Shown here: one piece after another, positions 25,540-35,343 of the stretch
Layout: each line of letters begins with the position of its first letter
How positions within the stretch are numbered: position 1 is the first letter of the stretch
Assembly: GCF_001263205.1 (NCBI RefSeq)
Contig: NZ_CP012333.1
Coordinates: forward strand, 9,715,501-9,779,500
Length of the DNA stretch: 64,000 bases
Reading direction: 5' to 3'
Source: Labilithrix luteola
Lineage (GTDB): Bacteria; Myxococcota_A; Polyangia; Polyangiales; Polyangiaceae
Program-made: the position numbers and the translations under genes
The notes under the pieces: model-generated
Database searches by the model: none
What the model saw: only the letters and a program-made list of their open reading frames with translations
What the model was told of the DNA's origin: nothing

Positions 25540-26585
25540 TGGTGGAAGCATCCGGCACCGGCGCCGGCAGAAAACCGATGGTCGTCGTCGTGACGGGCCT
25601 CTCGGGGGCCGGTCGAACGACCGCGTTGCACGCGCTCGAAGATCTGGGCTTCTTCTGTATCGACAACCTCCCGACCGCCCTCGCCCCCGACGCCGTCGCC
25701 CTCTGCGAAAAAGGCGGCATGACGCGCGTGGCGCTGGGAATCGACGTGCGTGTTCGCGTGTTTCTCGGCGAAGTGGGTCGTGACCTCTCGCTCCTCGACG
25801 ATTCGGGCCGGCGAGATCTGCACGTGCTCTTCTTGGATGCCTCCGACGAAACCATCCTTCGTCGCTTCAGCGAGACGCGCAGGCCGCACGCGCTCGCCAC
25901 GTCGGGCACCCTCGAAGGGGCAGCTTCGGTGCTCGAGGGCGTGACGCTCGAACGCGAACGCCTCGCTCCACTGAGAGCGCGGGCAACGCGCGTTGTCGAC
26001 ACGACCGCGCTCAGTGTCCACGAGCTACGACGCACCGTGTTGGCGCAGTTCGGCCCGGCCTCGGGCACGGCCGAACGCATGGCGCTCCGCATCGTGTCGT
26101 TCGGCTTCAAGTACGGCACCCCCGCCGACGCGGACCTCGTCTTCGATGTTCGCTTCCTCAAGAACCCGTACTTCGTGCCCGAGCTGAAGCGCGTACCGGG
26201 CACCGATCCGCGCGTTCGCGCCTACGTGCTCGGTCTGCCGGAGACTCCGGAGTTCCTCTCGCGCACGCTAGACCTTCTCGAGTACGTGGTGCCGAACTAC
26301 GAAAAAGAAGGCAAAAGCTATCTGACCATCGCCTTCGGCTGCACCGGAGGCATGCACCGCAGCGTGGTGATGGCCGAACACGTGGCCGCCGCGCTCGACA
26401 AAAAACTTCAGCGGCCTGGCGGGACGTCACGCACCGAGATGCGAACCGAGATGCGAACCGAGATCAAGGTGGTCCACCGTGACGTCGGCCGTGGGGAGCC
26501 AGCGCCCTACGCACGTCCTCCGCAAGACAGTGTCCTCCCCCTCTCCGAGGTCGACAGCCGACCCCCACGGAGCCAACAGCGATGA
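25539..26585 (+). CDS. rapZ: RNase adapter protein RapZ (YvcJ family NTPase)
   Basis: A 348-residue protein. The ATG at 25539 overlaps the hprK stop (TGATG) and has AAGGAG upstream. The P-loop reads GLSGAGRTTAL: Arg takes the place of the usual Lys, as I also recall from actinobacterial relatives. LEDLGFFCIDNLP and the C-terminal GCTGGMHRSVVMAE are family hallmarks. A tail of about 55 residues, beginning with the repeat TEMRTEMRTEIK, exceeds normal length. RapZ binds nucleotides or sugar-nucleotides and small RNAs and controls glucosamine-6-phosphate synthase in enterobacteria; in this phylum its target is unknown. Confidence 0.92.
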   Translation: MVEASGTGAGRKPMVVVVTGLSGAGRTTALHALEDLGFFCIDNLPTALAPDAVALCEKGGMTRVALGIDVRVRVFLGEVGRDLSLLDDSGRRDLHVLFLDASDETILRRFSETRRPHALATSGTLEGAASVLEGVTLERERLAPLRARATRVVDTTALSVHELRRTVLAQFGPASGTAERMALRIVSFGFKYGTPADADLVFDVRFLKNPYFVPELKRVPGTDPRVRAYVLGLPETPEFLSRTLDLLEYVVPNYEKEGKSYLTIAFGCTGGMHRSVVMAEHVAAALDKKLQRPGGTSRTEMRTEMRTEIKVVHRDVGRGEPAPYARPPQDSVLPLSEVDSRPPRSQQR

Positions 26586-26860
26586 GCGAGCAGGCCTCCG
26601 CGCAATTCACCATCATCAATGATCTCGGTTTGCACGCGCGAGCCGCGACGAAACTCGTCCAGCTGGCATCGAAGTTTCCGTGCGACGTCCAGCTCTCGTA
26701 TCAGGGCCAGACGGCGAACGCGAAGAGCGTGATGGGCGTCCTGCTACTCTGCGGTTCGAAGGGAACGGTGGTCGAGGTGTCGGCCAACGGATCGAAGGCG
26801 GAGGAGTGCGTCCAGGCGATTGGCGAACTCATCGCAAGTCGATTTGGGGAGCCCAGCTAA
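26582..26860 (+). CDS. ptsH: Phosphocarrier protein HPr
   Basis: A 92-residue HPr. His18 lies in LGLHARAATKLVQLA (the common P after R is Ala here), and Ser49 in NAKSVMGVLLL is the equivalent of the HprK-target Ser46. Keeping both sites beside hprK suggests dual phosphorylation control. It overlaps rapZ by 4 nt (ATGA) and ptsI by 1 nt, so translation of the whole hprK-rapZ-ptsH-ptsI group is probably coupled. The protein has no sugar-specific partner in the window. Confidence 0.95.
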   Translation: MSEQASAQFTIINDLGLHARAATKLVQLASKFPCDVQLSYQGQTANAKSVMGVLLLCGSKGTVVEVSANGSKAEECVQAIGELIASRFGEPS

Positions 26861-28788
26861 TGACCGAGCGGCGCAGCAGCCCTCCCAAAGGCACGCCGAG
26901 CGCGCCCTCTTCGGGCGACGTGCTCGAGCGCACGCCGACGTCCATTCCTGCTGCGCCTTCGTCGTCCTCTTCCCCCTCGGCTTCGCCGCCGAGCTCGTTC
27001 GACCTCGAGCCTCGCGAGCCGACCACCCTCAAAGGGATCGCCGGCTCTCCGGGTGTTGCCGTCGGCCCCGCGCTCGTCCTCGGTGATCTGCGCGCGTCGT
27101 TCGTCCGTCGTCACGTGCACACGGCGCAGGTTCCCGGTGAGCTCGAACGCGTCCACCAGGCCGTCGGAACCGCGCAGAAGACACTCCGCGAAGTCGACTC
27201 ACGCATCGCGAATACGATGCGCGAGGCCACGGCCATCCTCGACGTCTACCAGCTAATGCTGCAGGACCCCGCGCTCCACGAGCGAATCGAGAAGAAGATC
27301 TCGCGCGAGAAGAAGTGCGCGGAGTGGGCGGTGTCCGAAGCGGGCGAAGAGATCGTCGCCATGTTCGGCAGCGGCGGTGACGAGCGCGACGCCTACATTC
27401 TCGAGCGCCGCCACGACATCGAGTTCGTGGCCGACCGGCTTCTGCGGGCGCTCGTCGGCGAAGATACGCCCCACGCCGTCCGGTTGGATGAGCCGATGAT
27501 CGTGGTCGCGCGTGATCTTTCGCCGGCCGATACGGCCAGCATGGTCCGCGAGCCCGCGCTCGCTTTCGTCACCTCGGTCGGAACGCGCACGAGCCACACG
27601 TCGATCATGGCGCGTGCGCTCGAGATCCCCGCGGTCGTCGGCGTGGCGGACGCGATGCAGAACATCCGCACCGGCGACATGCTCGTCGTCGACGGCCTGA
27701 CCGGTCAGGTCTTCGTCCATCCCAGCGAAGCCACGGTTCGCGACGCACGCCAGCGGTCCGAGCAGCACCTCGCATTCGCGAGGCGCCTGCTCTCGGCGCG
27801 TCACAAGCCGTGCGTGACGGCGGACAACGTCCCGGTCGCGCTGAAGGCGAACGTCGAGCTACCCGCCGAAGCGATTCTCGCGGTCGATCACGGCGCGCAG
27901 GGCATCGGCCTGTACCGCACCGAGTTCCTCTACATCGACCGCACCACGCAACCCGGCGAAGACGAGCAGTACGAGGTCTATCGCGCGATCGTCGAGGCCG
28001 TGAGCCCGCAGCCGGTCACGTTGCGCACGTTCGACATCGGCGGCGACAAGTTCGCGAGCACCTTCCAGTTGCCCGCGGAGATGAACCCTGCCCTCGGCCT
28101 TCGCGCCGTGCGTCTCGCGCTCAAGCAGCCCGAGGTATTCCTCACGCAGCTCCGGGCCATGGTGCGTGCAAGCGCCCATGGCGACGTGCGCATCATGGTT
28201 CCCATGGTCGCGAGCGTCCACGAGATGCGCGAGGTGCGCCGCTTGCTCTCCCAGGCCATCGAGCAGGTCAAAGCGCGCGGCCAAGCCTTCGAAGAGCACA
28301 TTCCCCTCGGCATGATGATCGAGGTGCCGGCGGCGGCCGTCATGGCCGACGTCTTCGCGCGCGAGGCGGAGTTCTTCAGCCTCGGCACGAACGACCTCGT
28401 GCAATACGCCCTCGCGATCGACCGTGCGAGCCAGTCGCTCGCCGCCCAGGCTTCGCCGTTCGACCCGGCGATCTTGCGGCTCATCAAGTTCGTCACCGAC
28501 ACAGGCGCGAACCACAAACGTGCGGTCTCGCTCTGTGGAGCGATGGCGTCGGATCCGCTCGCGGCGTGTCTGCTCGTCGGCCTCGGCCTGCGCGAGCTGT
28601 CGATGGAAGCGGCGGCGATTCCGGAGATCAAAGAGGCCATTCGACGTCTCACGGTCGAAGAGGCCGAGGCGATTGCTTTGCGCGCACTCGCTTGCGACAG
28701 CGCCGACGCCGTCGAGGAGCTCCTCGCACGCGAGCTCGCGCCGCGCCTCATCGACCTGCTCGCCGGTCTCGCCGACGACGTGGCCTGA
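26860..28788 (+). CDS. ptsI: PTS enzyme I (phosphoenolpyruvate-protein phosphotransferase)
   Basis: A 642-residue enzyme I. A Ser/Pro-rich N-terminal extension of about 55 residues precedes the canonical LKGIAGSPGVAVGPALV start. The active His is His246 in GTRTSHTSIMARAL. The PEP-binding barrel has GIGLYRTEFLYIDR, TLRTFDIGGDK, NPALGLRA and FFSLGTNDLVQYALAIDR, and ends with the CGAMASDP motif (catalytic Cys). It transfers phosphate from PEP to HPr. There is no GAF domain, so it is the plain rather than the PtsP type. It is the last gene of the cluster; no clear terminator is seen after it. Confidence 0.95.
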   Translation: MTERRSSPPKGTPSAPSSGDVLERTPTSIPAAPSSSSSPSASPPSSFDLEPREPTTLKGIAGSPGVAVGPALVLGDLRASFVRRHVHTAQVPGELERVHQAVGTAQKTLREVDSRIANTMREATAILDVYQLMLQDPALHERIEKKISREKKCAEWAVSEAGEEIVAMFGSGGDERDAYILERRHDIEFVADRLLRALVGEDTPHAVRLDEPMIVVARDLSPADTASMVREPALAFVTSVGTRTSHTSIMARALEIPAVVGVADAMQNIRTGDMLVVDGLTGQVFVHPSEATVRDARQRSEQHLAFARRLLSARHKPCVTADNVPVALKANVELPAEAILAVDHGAQGIGLYRTEFLYIDRTTQPGEDEQYEVYRAIVEAVSPQPVTLRTFDIGGDKFASTFQLPAEMNPALGLRAVRLALKQPEVFLTQLRAMVRASAHGDVRIMVPMVASVHEMREVRRLLSQAIEQVKARGQAFEEHIPLGMMIEVPAAAVMADVFAREAEFFSLGTNDLVQYALAIDRASQSLAAQASPFDPAILRLIKFVTDTGANHKRAVSLCGAMASDPLAACLLVGLGLRELSMEAAAIPEIKEAIRRLTVEEAEAIALRALACDSADAVEELLARELAPRLIDLLAGLADDVA

Positions 28789-29102
28789 CGAACACGGCTC
28801 GCCCCTTCGCGTCGCCCAGAACGCGTTTGCGCACGGGGCGTATCCCGACGAAGCGTCGTGGCACACGATGGATCATGCGCGCATCACGCAGTGCGCATCG
28901 TGCTTCGCATCGCGCCTAATGGATACCTAACGCACCGTGCCGGGCGTCAACGGCCGCGCTCGCGCCCTGGAATTTCAGCATCGGCGTCGTCATCGAGCCG
29001 ACACGAGCCGGGCGGGGAAACGTCTCTTTGTAATCACTTAATCGTTACGGTTGAGCCCCGCGACAAATTACCTGCGGTCGTGTTACGGTCCGCGCCGGCA
29101 AC
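28789..29102. other. Intergenic region ptsI to 5'-nucleotidase
   Basis: 314 bp. The stretch 29020-29100 is the most AT-rich nearby and is the likely promoter zone of the next operon, but no element could be fixed with confidence. No gene is supported. Confidence 0.45.
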
Positions 29103-31529
29103 ATGGGAATCACGGCCCGATTTCGCGCCGCGCTACTTGCTGGACTTTGCGCGCTGGCGGCTACCGCAGGCCTCGGCCTCTCGGCCGCAAGCCTTCCGGC
29201 GTGCTCGAGCACCGACAGCAAAGACACCATTGCGCGGCCTTGTCCCGACGGACAACCGTGTCAGGTCAACCTGACGCTACTTCATACGTCGGACATCCAC
29301 TCGCGACTCTTTCCTTACGATCAGATGATCACGCAGGTCGACGCTACGCTCGGCCTCGGCGACATCAATACGGTCGCGAACGTCGGCGGCGTCGCCCGCA
29401 TGGCGTACGTCATCAATCGAGAGCGCGCGCGGTCGAACCGCGTCCTGCACCTCGATTCGGGTGACTGCTTCCAGGGCGCGCCGATCTTCAACTTCTTCGC
29501 CGGTGAGCCGGAAGTCCGCGCGATGAGCGCGCTCGGCACCGACGCAGCGGTCATCGGAAACCACGAGTTCGACCGCGGCGCGCAGAACGTCGCGACGCAA
29601 TTCCAGCGCTGGGGCAACTTCGCCCTCCTCGCCGCGAACTACAAGTTCGAGCAGGCCGCGCAGGACATTCCGAACTTCGGCCGGATCGGCTCCGTCTCGC
29701 GTCCGTTCACCGTTCTCAACACGGGTGGACTTCGCGTGGCCGCCATCGGAATGGCGAACCTCTCGAGCATCACGTCGGTCTTCGACCAGCCGAACAAGAT
29801 GGGCATCACGCCCCTCAACACGGTCGACGTTGCCCAGTTCTACGTCGACTTGCTGCGTCCGTACGTCGACCTCGTCGTCATGGTCACGCACCTCGGTCTC
29901 GAGGTCGACCAGCGCATGGTCCGCAACACGACCGGCATCGACGTCGTCCTCGGCGGTCACAACCACGTCGTCATCAACCCGCCGCAGCAGATCAGCGACT
30001 GCTCGTCGGATCCGTCGAATCCCGGCTACGTCTGGACCATCGACCCGACCCTCGATCCCACCGGCAAGCCGCCGGATGACGCGGATCCCGCGCTGGCCGG
30101 CGAGCTCGGCGAGCGCGACCCGATCAACCACCCGTTCGCGTTCAAGCGCTTGTGCAAGCCGCGCAACGTGATCATCGCGCACTCGGGTTCGTTCTCGAAG
30201 TACGTCGGTCGCCTGGATCTCCAGCTCACCAACGTGCCGCGCTACGAGTACCCGGAGGGCACGCCCCAGCACCAGATCGAGGTCGAGGCCGCCCAGCTGA
30301 ACGGCTTCGAGGTCGAGACGATCAAGTACACGGCCTTCCCGATCGACGCGACCGTCCCCGAGGATCCGGTCGTCGTCGACATGCTCCAGCCGTACCGGCG
30401 CGTGCTCGACAACGTCGCCGACCTCGACATCATGGTCGGGTTCAGCCCCGGAGGCTCGAAGCGCATCGCCTCGAACGGCGGTGACTCGCCGCTCGGCAAC
30501 GTCGTCGGCAACGCCATCTGGCTCCGCCTCGGCATCCAGACGGACTTCTCGCTCACGAACTCGACGGGCATCCGTGCGGACCTGAACCCGGGTCCGGTCA
30601 CGATCGAGCAGATCTACAACATCTTCCCGTTCGACAACTCGATCACGAAGATGCAGCTCTCCGGCCTCGAAGTGCAGGAGATGTTCGACTTCTCGGCGCG
30701 CCGTTCGGCCAGCCGCGGTTGCTCCTCGCAGATCCAGATCGCTGGCGCTCGCGTTCGCCTCAACTGTACGAGCTGCGCGAGCGAGACGGACGTGACGTGC
30801 ACCGTGGACGAAGACTGCAATGCCGTCCGCGGCAAGTGCAACACGACCAAGAACCTCTGCGTCGTCTCCGCGTGCGCCGAGCAGGTCTACATCGGTCACA
30901 CCGACAAGACCTGCTCCACCGACGAAGAATGCCGCGAGCCGAACGGCCCGCCCCTCCCCGGCTCTTGCGACAAGAGCGCGGGCAAGCCGACCGGCCGCTG
31001 CCTGTCCCCGATCAAGCCCACGAACCTCTACGAACTCGCCACCAGCAACTACCTGGCCGGCGGCGGCTCGGGCTTCCGCGTCCTCCAGCGAAACACCACG
31101 CAGTTCGACACGAAGGTCCAGCAGCGCGACGCGCTCATCGACTACCTCCGTGCGGGCAAGCCTTGCGGCTACGACGTCAACAACGGCACCGACGACGGCC
31201 TCAAGGCGTGCAGCGCCGACTCCGATTGCGGTGACGACGCCCACGTCTGTGCGTGTGCAGGTCACGCGGCGGAGGTCGACGGAGCGACCGTCACGTGTCA
31301 GAGCGTGGGAACGTGCGATGCGGGCCAAGGACGGTGCGTTCTCAAGACGTGCCGCGACCAGGTCGCCCAATTCCACTCCCGACGCTGCCAGGGCGCGCCG
31401 GATCAGACGGCTTGCAAGACGCCCATCGCGGCGTGTGCGCTCGCCGGTGAAGAATGCAAGATCCTCTCGTGCATCGACTCGACCATCGGAAGCTTCACCG
31501 ACAACCGCGTGGAGATGATCGGCCGATGA
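29103..31529 (+). CDS. 5'-nucleotidase / calcineurin-like metallophosphatase lipoprotein
   Basis: An 808-residue exported protein, probably a lipoprotein (LGLSAASLPAC). The metallophosphatase core starts LTLLHTSDIHSRLFPYD, with LHLDSGDCFQG, GNHEFDRG, VMVTHLG and GGHNHVV supplying the two-metal site. The C-terminal 5'-nucleotidase domain has DFSLTNSTGIRADLNPG and IEQIYNIFPFDNSI. Two Cys-rich blocks are inserted: one of about 80 residues after the FDF motif (about 545-625) and one near the C-terminus; both have CxxDxDC-like EGF-ish spacing. It should hydrolyse extracellular nucleotides or UDP-sugars. It overlaps the next gene by 4 nt. Confidence 0.87.
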   Translation: MGITARFRAALLAGLCALAATAGLGLSAASLPACSSTDSKDTIARPCPDGQPCQVNLTLLHTSDIHSRLFPYDQMITQVDATLGLGDINTVANVGGVARMAYVINRERARSNRVLHLDSGDCFQGAPIFNFFAGEPEVRAMSALGTDAAVIGNHEFDRGAQNVATQFQRWGNFALLAANYKFEQAAQDIPNFGRIGSVSRPFTVLNTGGLRVAAIGMANLSSITSVFDQPNKMGITPLNTVDVAQFYVDLLRPYVDLVVMVTHLGLEVDQRMVRNTTGIDVVLGGHNHVVINPPQQISDCSSDPSNPGYVWTIDPTLDPTGKPPDDADPALAGELGERDPINHPFAFKRLCKPRNVIIAHSGSFSKYVGRLDLQLTNVPRYEYPEGTPQHQIEVEAAQLNGFEVETIKYTAFPIDATVPEDPVVVDMLQPYRRVLDNVADLDIMVGFSPGGSKRIASNGGDSPLGNVVGNAIWLRLGIQTDFSLTNSTGIRADLNPGPVTIEQIYNIFPFDNSITKMQLSGLEVQEMFDFSARRSASRGCSSQIQIAGARVRLNCTSCASETDVTCTVDEDCNAVRGKCNTTKNLCVVSACAEQVYIGHTDKTCSTDEECREPNGPPLPGSCDKSAGKPTGRCLSPIKPTNLYELATSNYLAGGGSGFRVLQRNTTQFDTKVQQRDALIDYLRAGKPCGYDVNNGTDDGLKACSADSDCGDDAHVCACAGHAAEVDGATVTCQSVGTCDAGQGRCVLKTCRDQVAQFHSRRCQGAPDQTACKTPIAACALAGEECKILSCIDSTIGSFTDNRVEMIGR

Positions 31530-33328
31530 TCCGCTCGCTCCGCTCTCTCCTCGTTCCCGCTTCGGCGCTCGCATTGTCGGTTCTCGCTGCGTCGTGCAAC
31601 GGCGACGGCTTCGGCAGCACGCGCGGTGGGCGCCGGCTCGTCGTCACCTTCGTCGACCCCGACGTGAAGACCGGAACGCGCCTCGAGCCGCTTCCGCTGT
31701 CGATCAACACGGCGTCGCGATTCGCCATCCAGATTCAGGCGCTGAACCCGGACGGCACGCCCGACACGGAGTTCAGCCGCTACGTTCGAATCTCGGCGAC
31801 GCCCGGTGCGGTGTCCCAGTTCCACGACGAAGACACCGACGGCCGTAACGTCCTTCTCACGAACGGACAGTCCGGCCCCGTCAACGTCGATCTCGCCAAC
31901 GCGTTCGGCGAGACGTACATCATCGCGAGCGACCTCGGGTACGTCCCCGCGGACCCGAACCGTCAGCCGCCCCCCGCGTGCTCCGACGGCATCGACAACA
32001 ATGGGAACGGCCTGATCGACTACCCGGCGGACCCCGGTTGCGCGTTCGCCAACGACGATGCCGAAGAAGGTGGCACGTACGCCGAAGGCGCGAGCCCGCC
32101 CATCTACTTCAAGCTCCCCCGCATCGCGGACATGCGCGGCCTCCGCTGCGTGCAGCGCGGCGGCGTGACGGACTGCTCGGGCAACGGCGCGACGCCCTAC
32201 CCCAAGCAGCAGGTCCTCATCGACACCGGCTACCACGAGAAGGCTGCCGAGGACGGCTCGCACTTCTTCGCGTTCGACTTCAGCACGGTCGTCACGCGCC
32301 TCTCGACCGACGGCTTCTATGCGATGGACATCGCGGACGGCGTGCGCACCCCGCCGTTCTCCGGATTCAACAGCGTCTTCGCATTCAACTTCAGCACCCC
32401 GCCGCTCATGCGCGTGTGCGACCGACTTCAGTCCTTCGGCGGCACGGCGAGCGAGTTCTTCGGCTTCACGCAGATCTCGTATCCGACGTGGACGCTCGAA
32501 CCGTGGGATCCCGCCGCTCGCCTCTGTCTCGTCCCCGAGGCCAAGCTGCTCGCGCCGGGCGACATCAGCGATACGAACTATCTGCTCCGCCAGAGCGGTG
32601 GTCTCGTCCGCGTCGAGACGCTGCTCGGCGACAACCCCGACGCTCCGATCCGAAGTGCGATGGTCACGCCGCGATTCGGCCCCGACGACATGCCCTGCAA
32701 GGTCGGCGGCGTCGTGTCGACACCGGCAGACAAGACCACCTGCGACAAGGATCCGAACTCGGGCACGTTCCAGTTCGTCCCTGGCGACGACGCCACGAAC
32801 TGCGACTTCAACAAAGACGGCAAGATCACCTTCAGCACCGGCAACCCCGAGAGTGACTGCTCGAACGCGTGCACCGGCGACACCAAGTGCACCGAGTGGT
32901 CGAACTTCAAGGCGCGCAGCACGTTCCGCATCACCGTCACGGACGGCAACAACATGTCGGCCGCCATCCAGGCGGACGGCACGCAGGCAGGCTTCGACGC
33001 GTACGTGAACAAGGGCGTGAAGCTCCGCTCGTTCGCCGGCGTGCTCACGTACTTCTCGGGCGGCTCGCAGTACACGGTCGAGGCTCGTTGCGACGCTGAC
33101 GTCGTGCTGGACCTCGCCTCCGGTCCGCTTCCGACCGATCACGCGTGCACACCGGGTTCGGATCCGGCCAAGACCGGCTGCACCGAGGGCTACGAGTGCG
33201 TGCCCCTCCGGAGCGGCGACAACGCTTGCCGCAAGCGTGTGCCGCGTCCGCCGTATCCGGACAATCTCGAACCCCCGCCGCAGGCTTGCGTGTTCCCGCG
33301 CACGTTCCTCGACAACAACCCGCAGTAG
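31526..33328 (+). CDS. Acidic lipoprotein with putative Ca-binding loop
   Basis: A 600-residue lipoprotein: ATG at 31526 (ATGA overlap with the nucleotidase), signal LALSVLAASC. An Ig/cohesin-like N-terminal part (RLVVTFVDPDVKTGT) is followed by CSDGIDNNGNGLIDYPADPG, the Asp/Asn/Gly repeat common in myxobacterial surface proteins and likely Ca-binding. Later there are two Cys clusters (about 400-480 and 540-570) that could form disulfides. No enzyme signature was recognised. Tight coupling to the nucleotidase and porin suggests a surface complex for nutrient capture, but that is inference. Confidence 0.6.
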   Translation: MIRSLRSLLVPASALALSVLAASCNGDGFGSTRGGRRLVVTFVDPDVKTGTRLEPLPLSINTASRFAIQIQALNPDGTPDTEFSRYVRISATPGAVSQFHDEDTDGRNVLLTNGQSGPVNVDLANAFGETYIIASDLGYVPADPNRQPPPACSDGIDNNGNGLIDYPADPGCAFANDDAEEGGTYAEGASPPIYFKLPRIADMRGLRCVQRGGVTDCSGNGATPYPKQQVLIDTGYHEKAAEDGSHFFAFDFSTVVTRLSTDGFYAMDIADGVRTPPFSGFNSVFAFNFSTPPLMRVCDRLQSFGGTASEFFGFTQISYPTWTLEPWDPAARLCLVPEAKLLAPGDISDTNYLLRQSGGLVRVETLLGDNPDAPIRSAMVTPRFGPDDMPCKVGGVVSTPADKTTCDKDPNSGTFQFVPGDDATNCDFNKDGKITFSTGNPESDCSNACTGDTKCTEWSNFKARSTFRITVTDGNNMSAAIQADGTQAGFDAYVNKGVKLRSFAGVLTYFSGGSQYTVEARCDADVVLDLASGPLPTDHACTPGSDPAKTGCTEGYECVPLRSGDNACRKRVPRPPYPDNLEPPPQACVFPRTFLDNNPQ

Positions 33329-33358
33329 CCCGTTCTTTTGCCTTTGGAGCTCCGCTCG

Positions 33359-35227
33359 ATGCGCTCGTTCTCGATCCTCCGCCTTGCCGCGCCGGCGTTC
33401 GTTCTCGCCATGCCCGCGGTCGCGTTCGCGCAGACTGCACCGCCGGCGTCGCCGGCATCGGGCACCACTGCGCCTGCGCCGTCGAACACCGTGCCGACGT
33501 CTCCGGGTGCGCAGCCCGCTCCGGGCGTGCAGCCCACGCAGGGCGCGCCGAACGCAGGTGCACCGGCGTCGGATTCGGCGACCGCCTCTGGACAGGTCAC
33601 CGGCACGCAGACGACGACGACCACCGAGCCCGCGGCTCCTGCTCCGGCCGATGCCTCGGCGCAGATCGACCTCTCGGGCACCGCCGGCGCGCGCGCGGCC
33701 GGTACGGCGCCTCCGGGTACCTCGTCGGGCGGCTTCATGGATACCCGCCTCACGTGGACGTTCGGCGACGACGACTTCACGCACAAGACGGGTGAGCTCG
33801 TCCCGCTCTCGCCGACGTTCGGCATCGGCGACCGCTCGCAGTACCGCCTGTTCTTCGACAACCTGAACTCGCGTTTCAGCGGTCGTGAAAACCTCACGCA
33901 CCTCGTGATGTACAAGAAGCTCCCGGGCTTCATTCCGAACCTCACGACGGAAGCCGCGCTCGTTCTCCGCTTCGACCTCGCGCAGCTCGCGGCCAACACG
34001 GGCAACCTGAACGCGGCGCTCTACGACTCGGGTTCGTACCTCCGCCTCTTCTACAAGACGGGTTCGAACGAGCGCGAAGGCCTCTCGGCCACCTTCTTCC
34101 CGCTCGACACCGATCGCTTCCGTCTCGGTTACCTCTACGACCTCTCGTGGGGTGGTACGGCGGCCTCGATCAACCAGTCGATCTTCCCGCGTATCCAGGG
34201 CGCCGCGCCCGGTGCGAAGTTCCAGTACGACTCGGAGAAGTTCTACGCCTTCGCCGGCTTCAAGACGGCGACCATCGTTCAGCCCGAGCAGGTCCTGAGC
34301 CCCGGCGGCGAGAACGACGTCGAAACCGTCCGCGTCGGCGAGATCAACTACGGCTTCCTCGGCGGCCTCGGTGTCGACCCGACGGAGAACCTCCGCTTCG
34401 ACCTCGGCGCCGGCTACTTCCAGCAGGGCAAGTTCGACCTCGAAGACGTTCGTGGCAAGAACGTCTACACGTACGGCGGCTCGGGCCGCATCGTCGTGCA
34501 CCAGAACATGCCGGTGCCGCAGTCGGTCGACTTCCTCCTCTACAAGAACGACCCGAACAAGCCGCTCGTCCTCTTCAAGCCGGAGAAGTACGAGGCCGAC
34601 AAGTTCGCGTGGAGCGTGAGCGCCGAGCTCGACTACCTCCAGCAGCACCTCAAGGACTTCGACGTCGCCGGCGCCACGAAGGATCAGGGCGCCGTCGGTA
34701 CGGCCATCCAGGGTGTCGTGAAGGCCGGATACCTCCGCTTCAGCGCGACCGGTATCTATCGCAACCTGAACTTCGTCGTTCGTAACGTCCCGGGCTTCAT
34801 CCCGTTCGAGACGCTTCCGGCGAGCGCGAAGACGGATCCGGAGCTCTTCGGCGCCATCGCCGCGGACTACCACTTCCCGGCCCTGCACCTCACGCCGGGC
34901 ATCGGTGGCGGTATCCAGATGCCGGCGACGTTCCGCAGCGAGTTCACCGACGGCGGCGTGCCCGCGCAGCGTGTCATCGTCGTCCGCCAGCAGGGTGACG
35001 AGTCGATTCTCCCCTACAACCAGGACCGCTCGCCGATCGTCCAGGCGCGCGTCTCGATGCGCTGGGACCTCTCGGACATGTTCGCTGTCGTCGCGTGGAT
35101 GCAGCTCATTCGCGACAACAACGGCACGCTCGTCGTCCGCGATCCGACGGAAGGCACCGCGTCGCTCCGCGTGTTCCAGAGCCCGAACCGCATCGGCGCT
35201 TCGGTGGCCGTCCAGGCGCGCTTCTAA
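33359..35227 (+). CDS. Outer-membrane beta-barrel protein (porin-like)
   Basis: A 622-residue protein. The ATG at 33359 follows TTTGGAG and gives signal peptide FVLAMPAVAFA. A Pro/Ala/Thr-rich linker (about 25-115) precedes a barrel with alternating amphipathic strands (YRLFFDNLNSRFSG, SYLRLFYKTGSN, AVVAWMQLIRDNN). It ends in the strand GASVAVQARF with C-terminal Phe, as required by the BAM machinery. It is the third gene of the nucleotidase operon and plausibly takes up the released product. No named porin family could be assigned. A strong terminator follows at 35259. Confidence 0.72.
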   Translation: MRSFSILRLAAPAFVLAMPAVAFAQTAPPASPASGTTAPAPSNTVPTSPGAQPAPGVQPTQGAPNAGAPASDSATASGQVTGTQTTTTTEPAAPAPADASAQIDLSGTAGARAAGTAPPGTSSGGFMDTRLTWTFGDDDFTHKTGELVPLSPTFGIGDRSQYRLFFDNLNSRFSGRENLTHLVMYKKLPGFIPNLTTEAALVLRFDLAQLAANTGNLNAALYDSGSYLRLFYKTGSNEREGLSATFFPLDTDRFRLGYLYDLSWGGTAASINQSIFPRIQGAAPGAKFQYDSEKFYAFAGFKTATIVQPEQVLSPGGENDVETVRVGEINYGFLGGLGVDPTENLRFDLGAGYFQQGKFDLEDVRGKNVYTYGGSGRIVVHQNMPVPQSVDFLLYKNDPNKPLVLFKPEKYEADKFAWSVSAELDYLQQHLKDFDVAGATKDQGAVGTAIQGVVKAGYLRFSATGIYRNLNFVVRNVPGFIPFETLPASAKTDPELFGAIAADYHFPALHLTPGIGGGIQMPATFRSEFTDGGVPAQRVIVVRQQGDESILPYNQDRSPIVQARVSMRWDLSDMFAVVAWMQLIRDNNGTLVVRDPTEGTASLRVFQSPNRIGASVAVQARF

Positions 35228-35258
35228 GAAGCCGCTCACGTCCGGCACAAACGACGAC

Positions 35259-35294
35259 GGGCGGGCTTCGCGAGAGGCCCGCCCTTTCGTTTTT
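35259..35294 (+). terminator. Intrinsic terminator of the nucleotidase-porin operon
   Basis: The stem GGGCGGGC (35259-35266) pairs with GCCCGCCC (35277-35284) and is followed by TTTCGTTTTTG. It lies between convergent genes. Confidence 0.85.
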
Positions 35295-35343
35295 GTTCGC
35301 GATGCTGACGTCGCCGACGGTGACCGACCCGGCGAAGACGCGA

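Noticed and set aside
31403..35248. A 1281-codon open frame on the minus strand across the nucleotidase-porin operon
   Set aside because: It is antisense to three well-supported genes, its translation is Arg/Glu/Val-biased without domains, and such long shadows are expected at this GC content.
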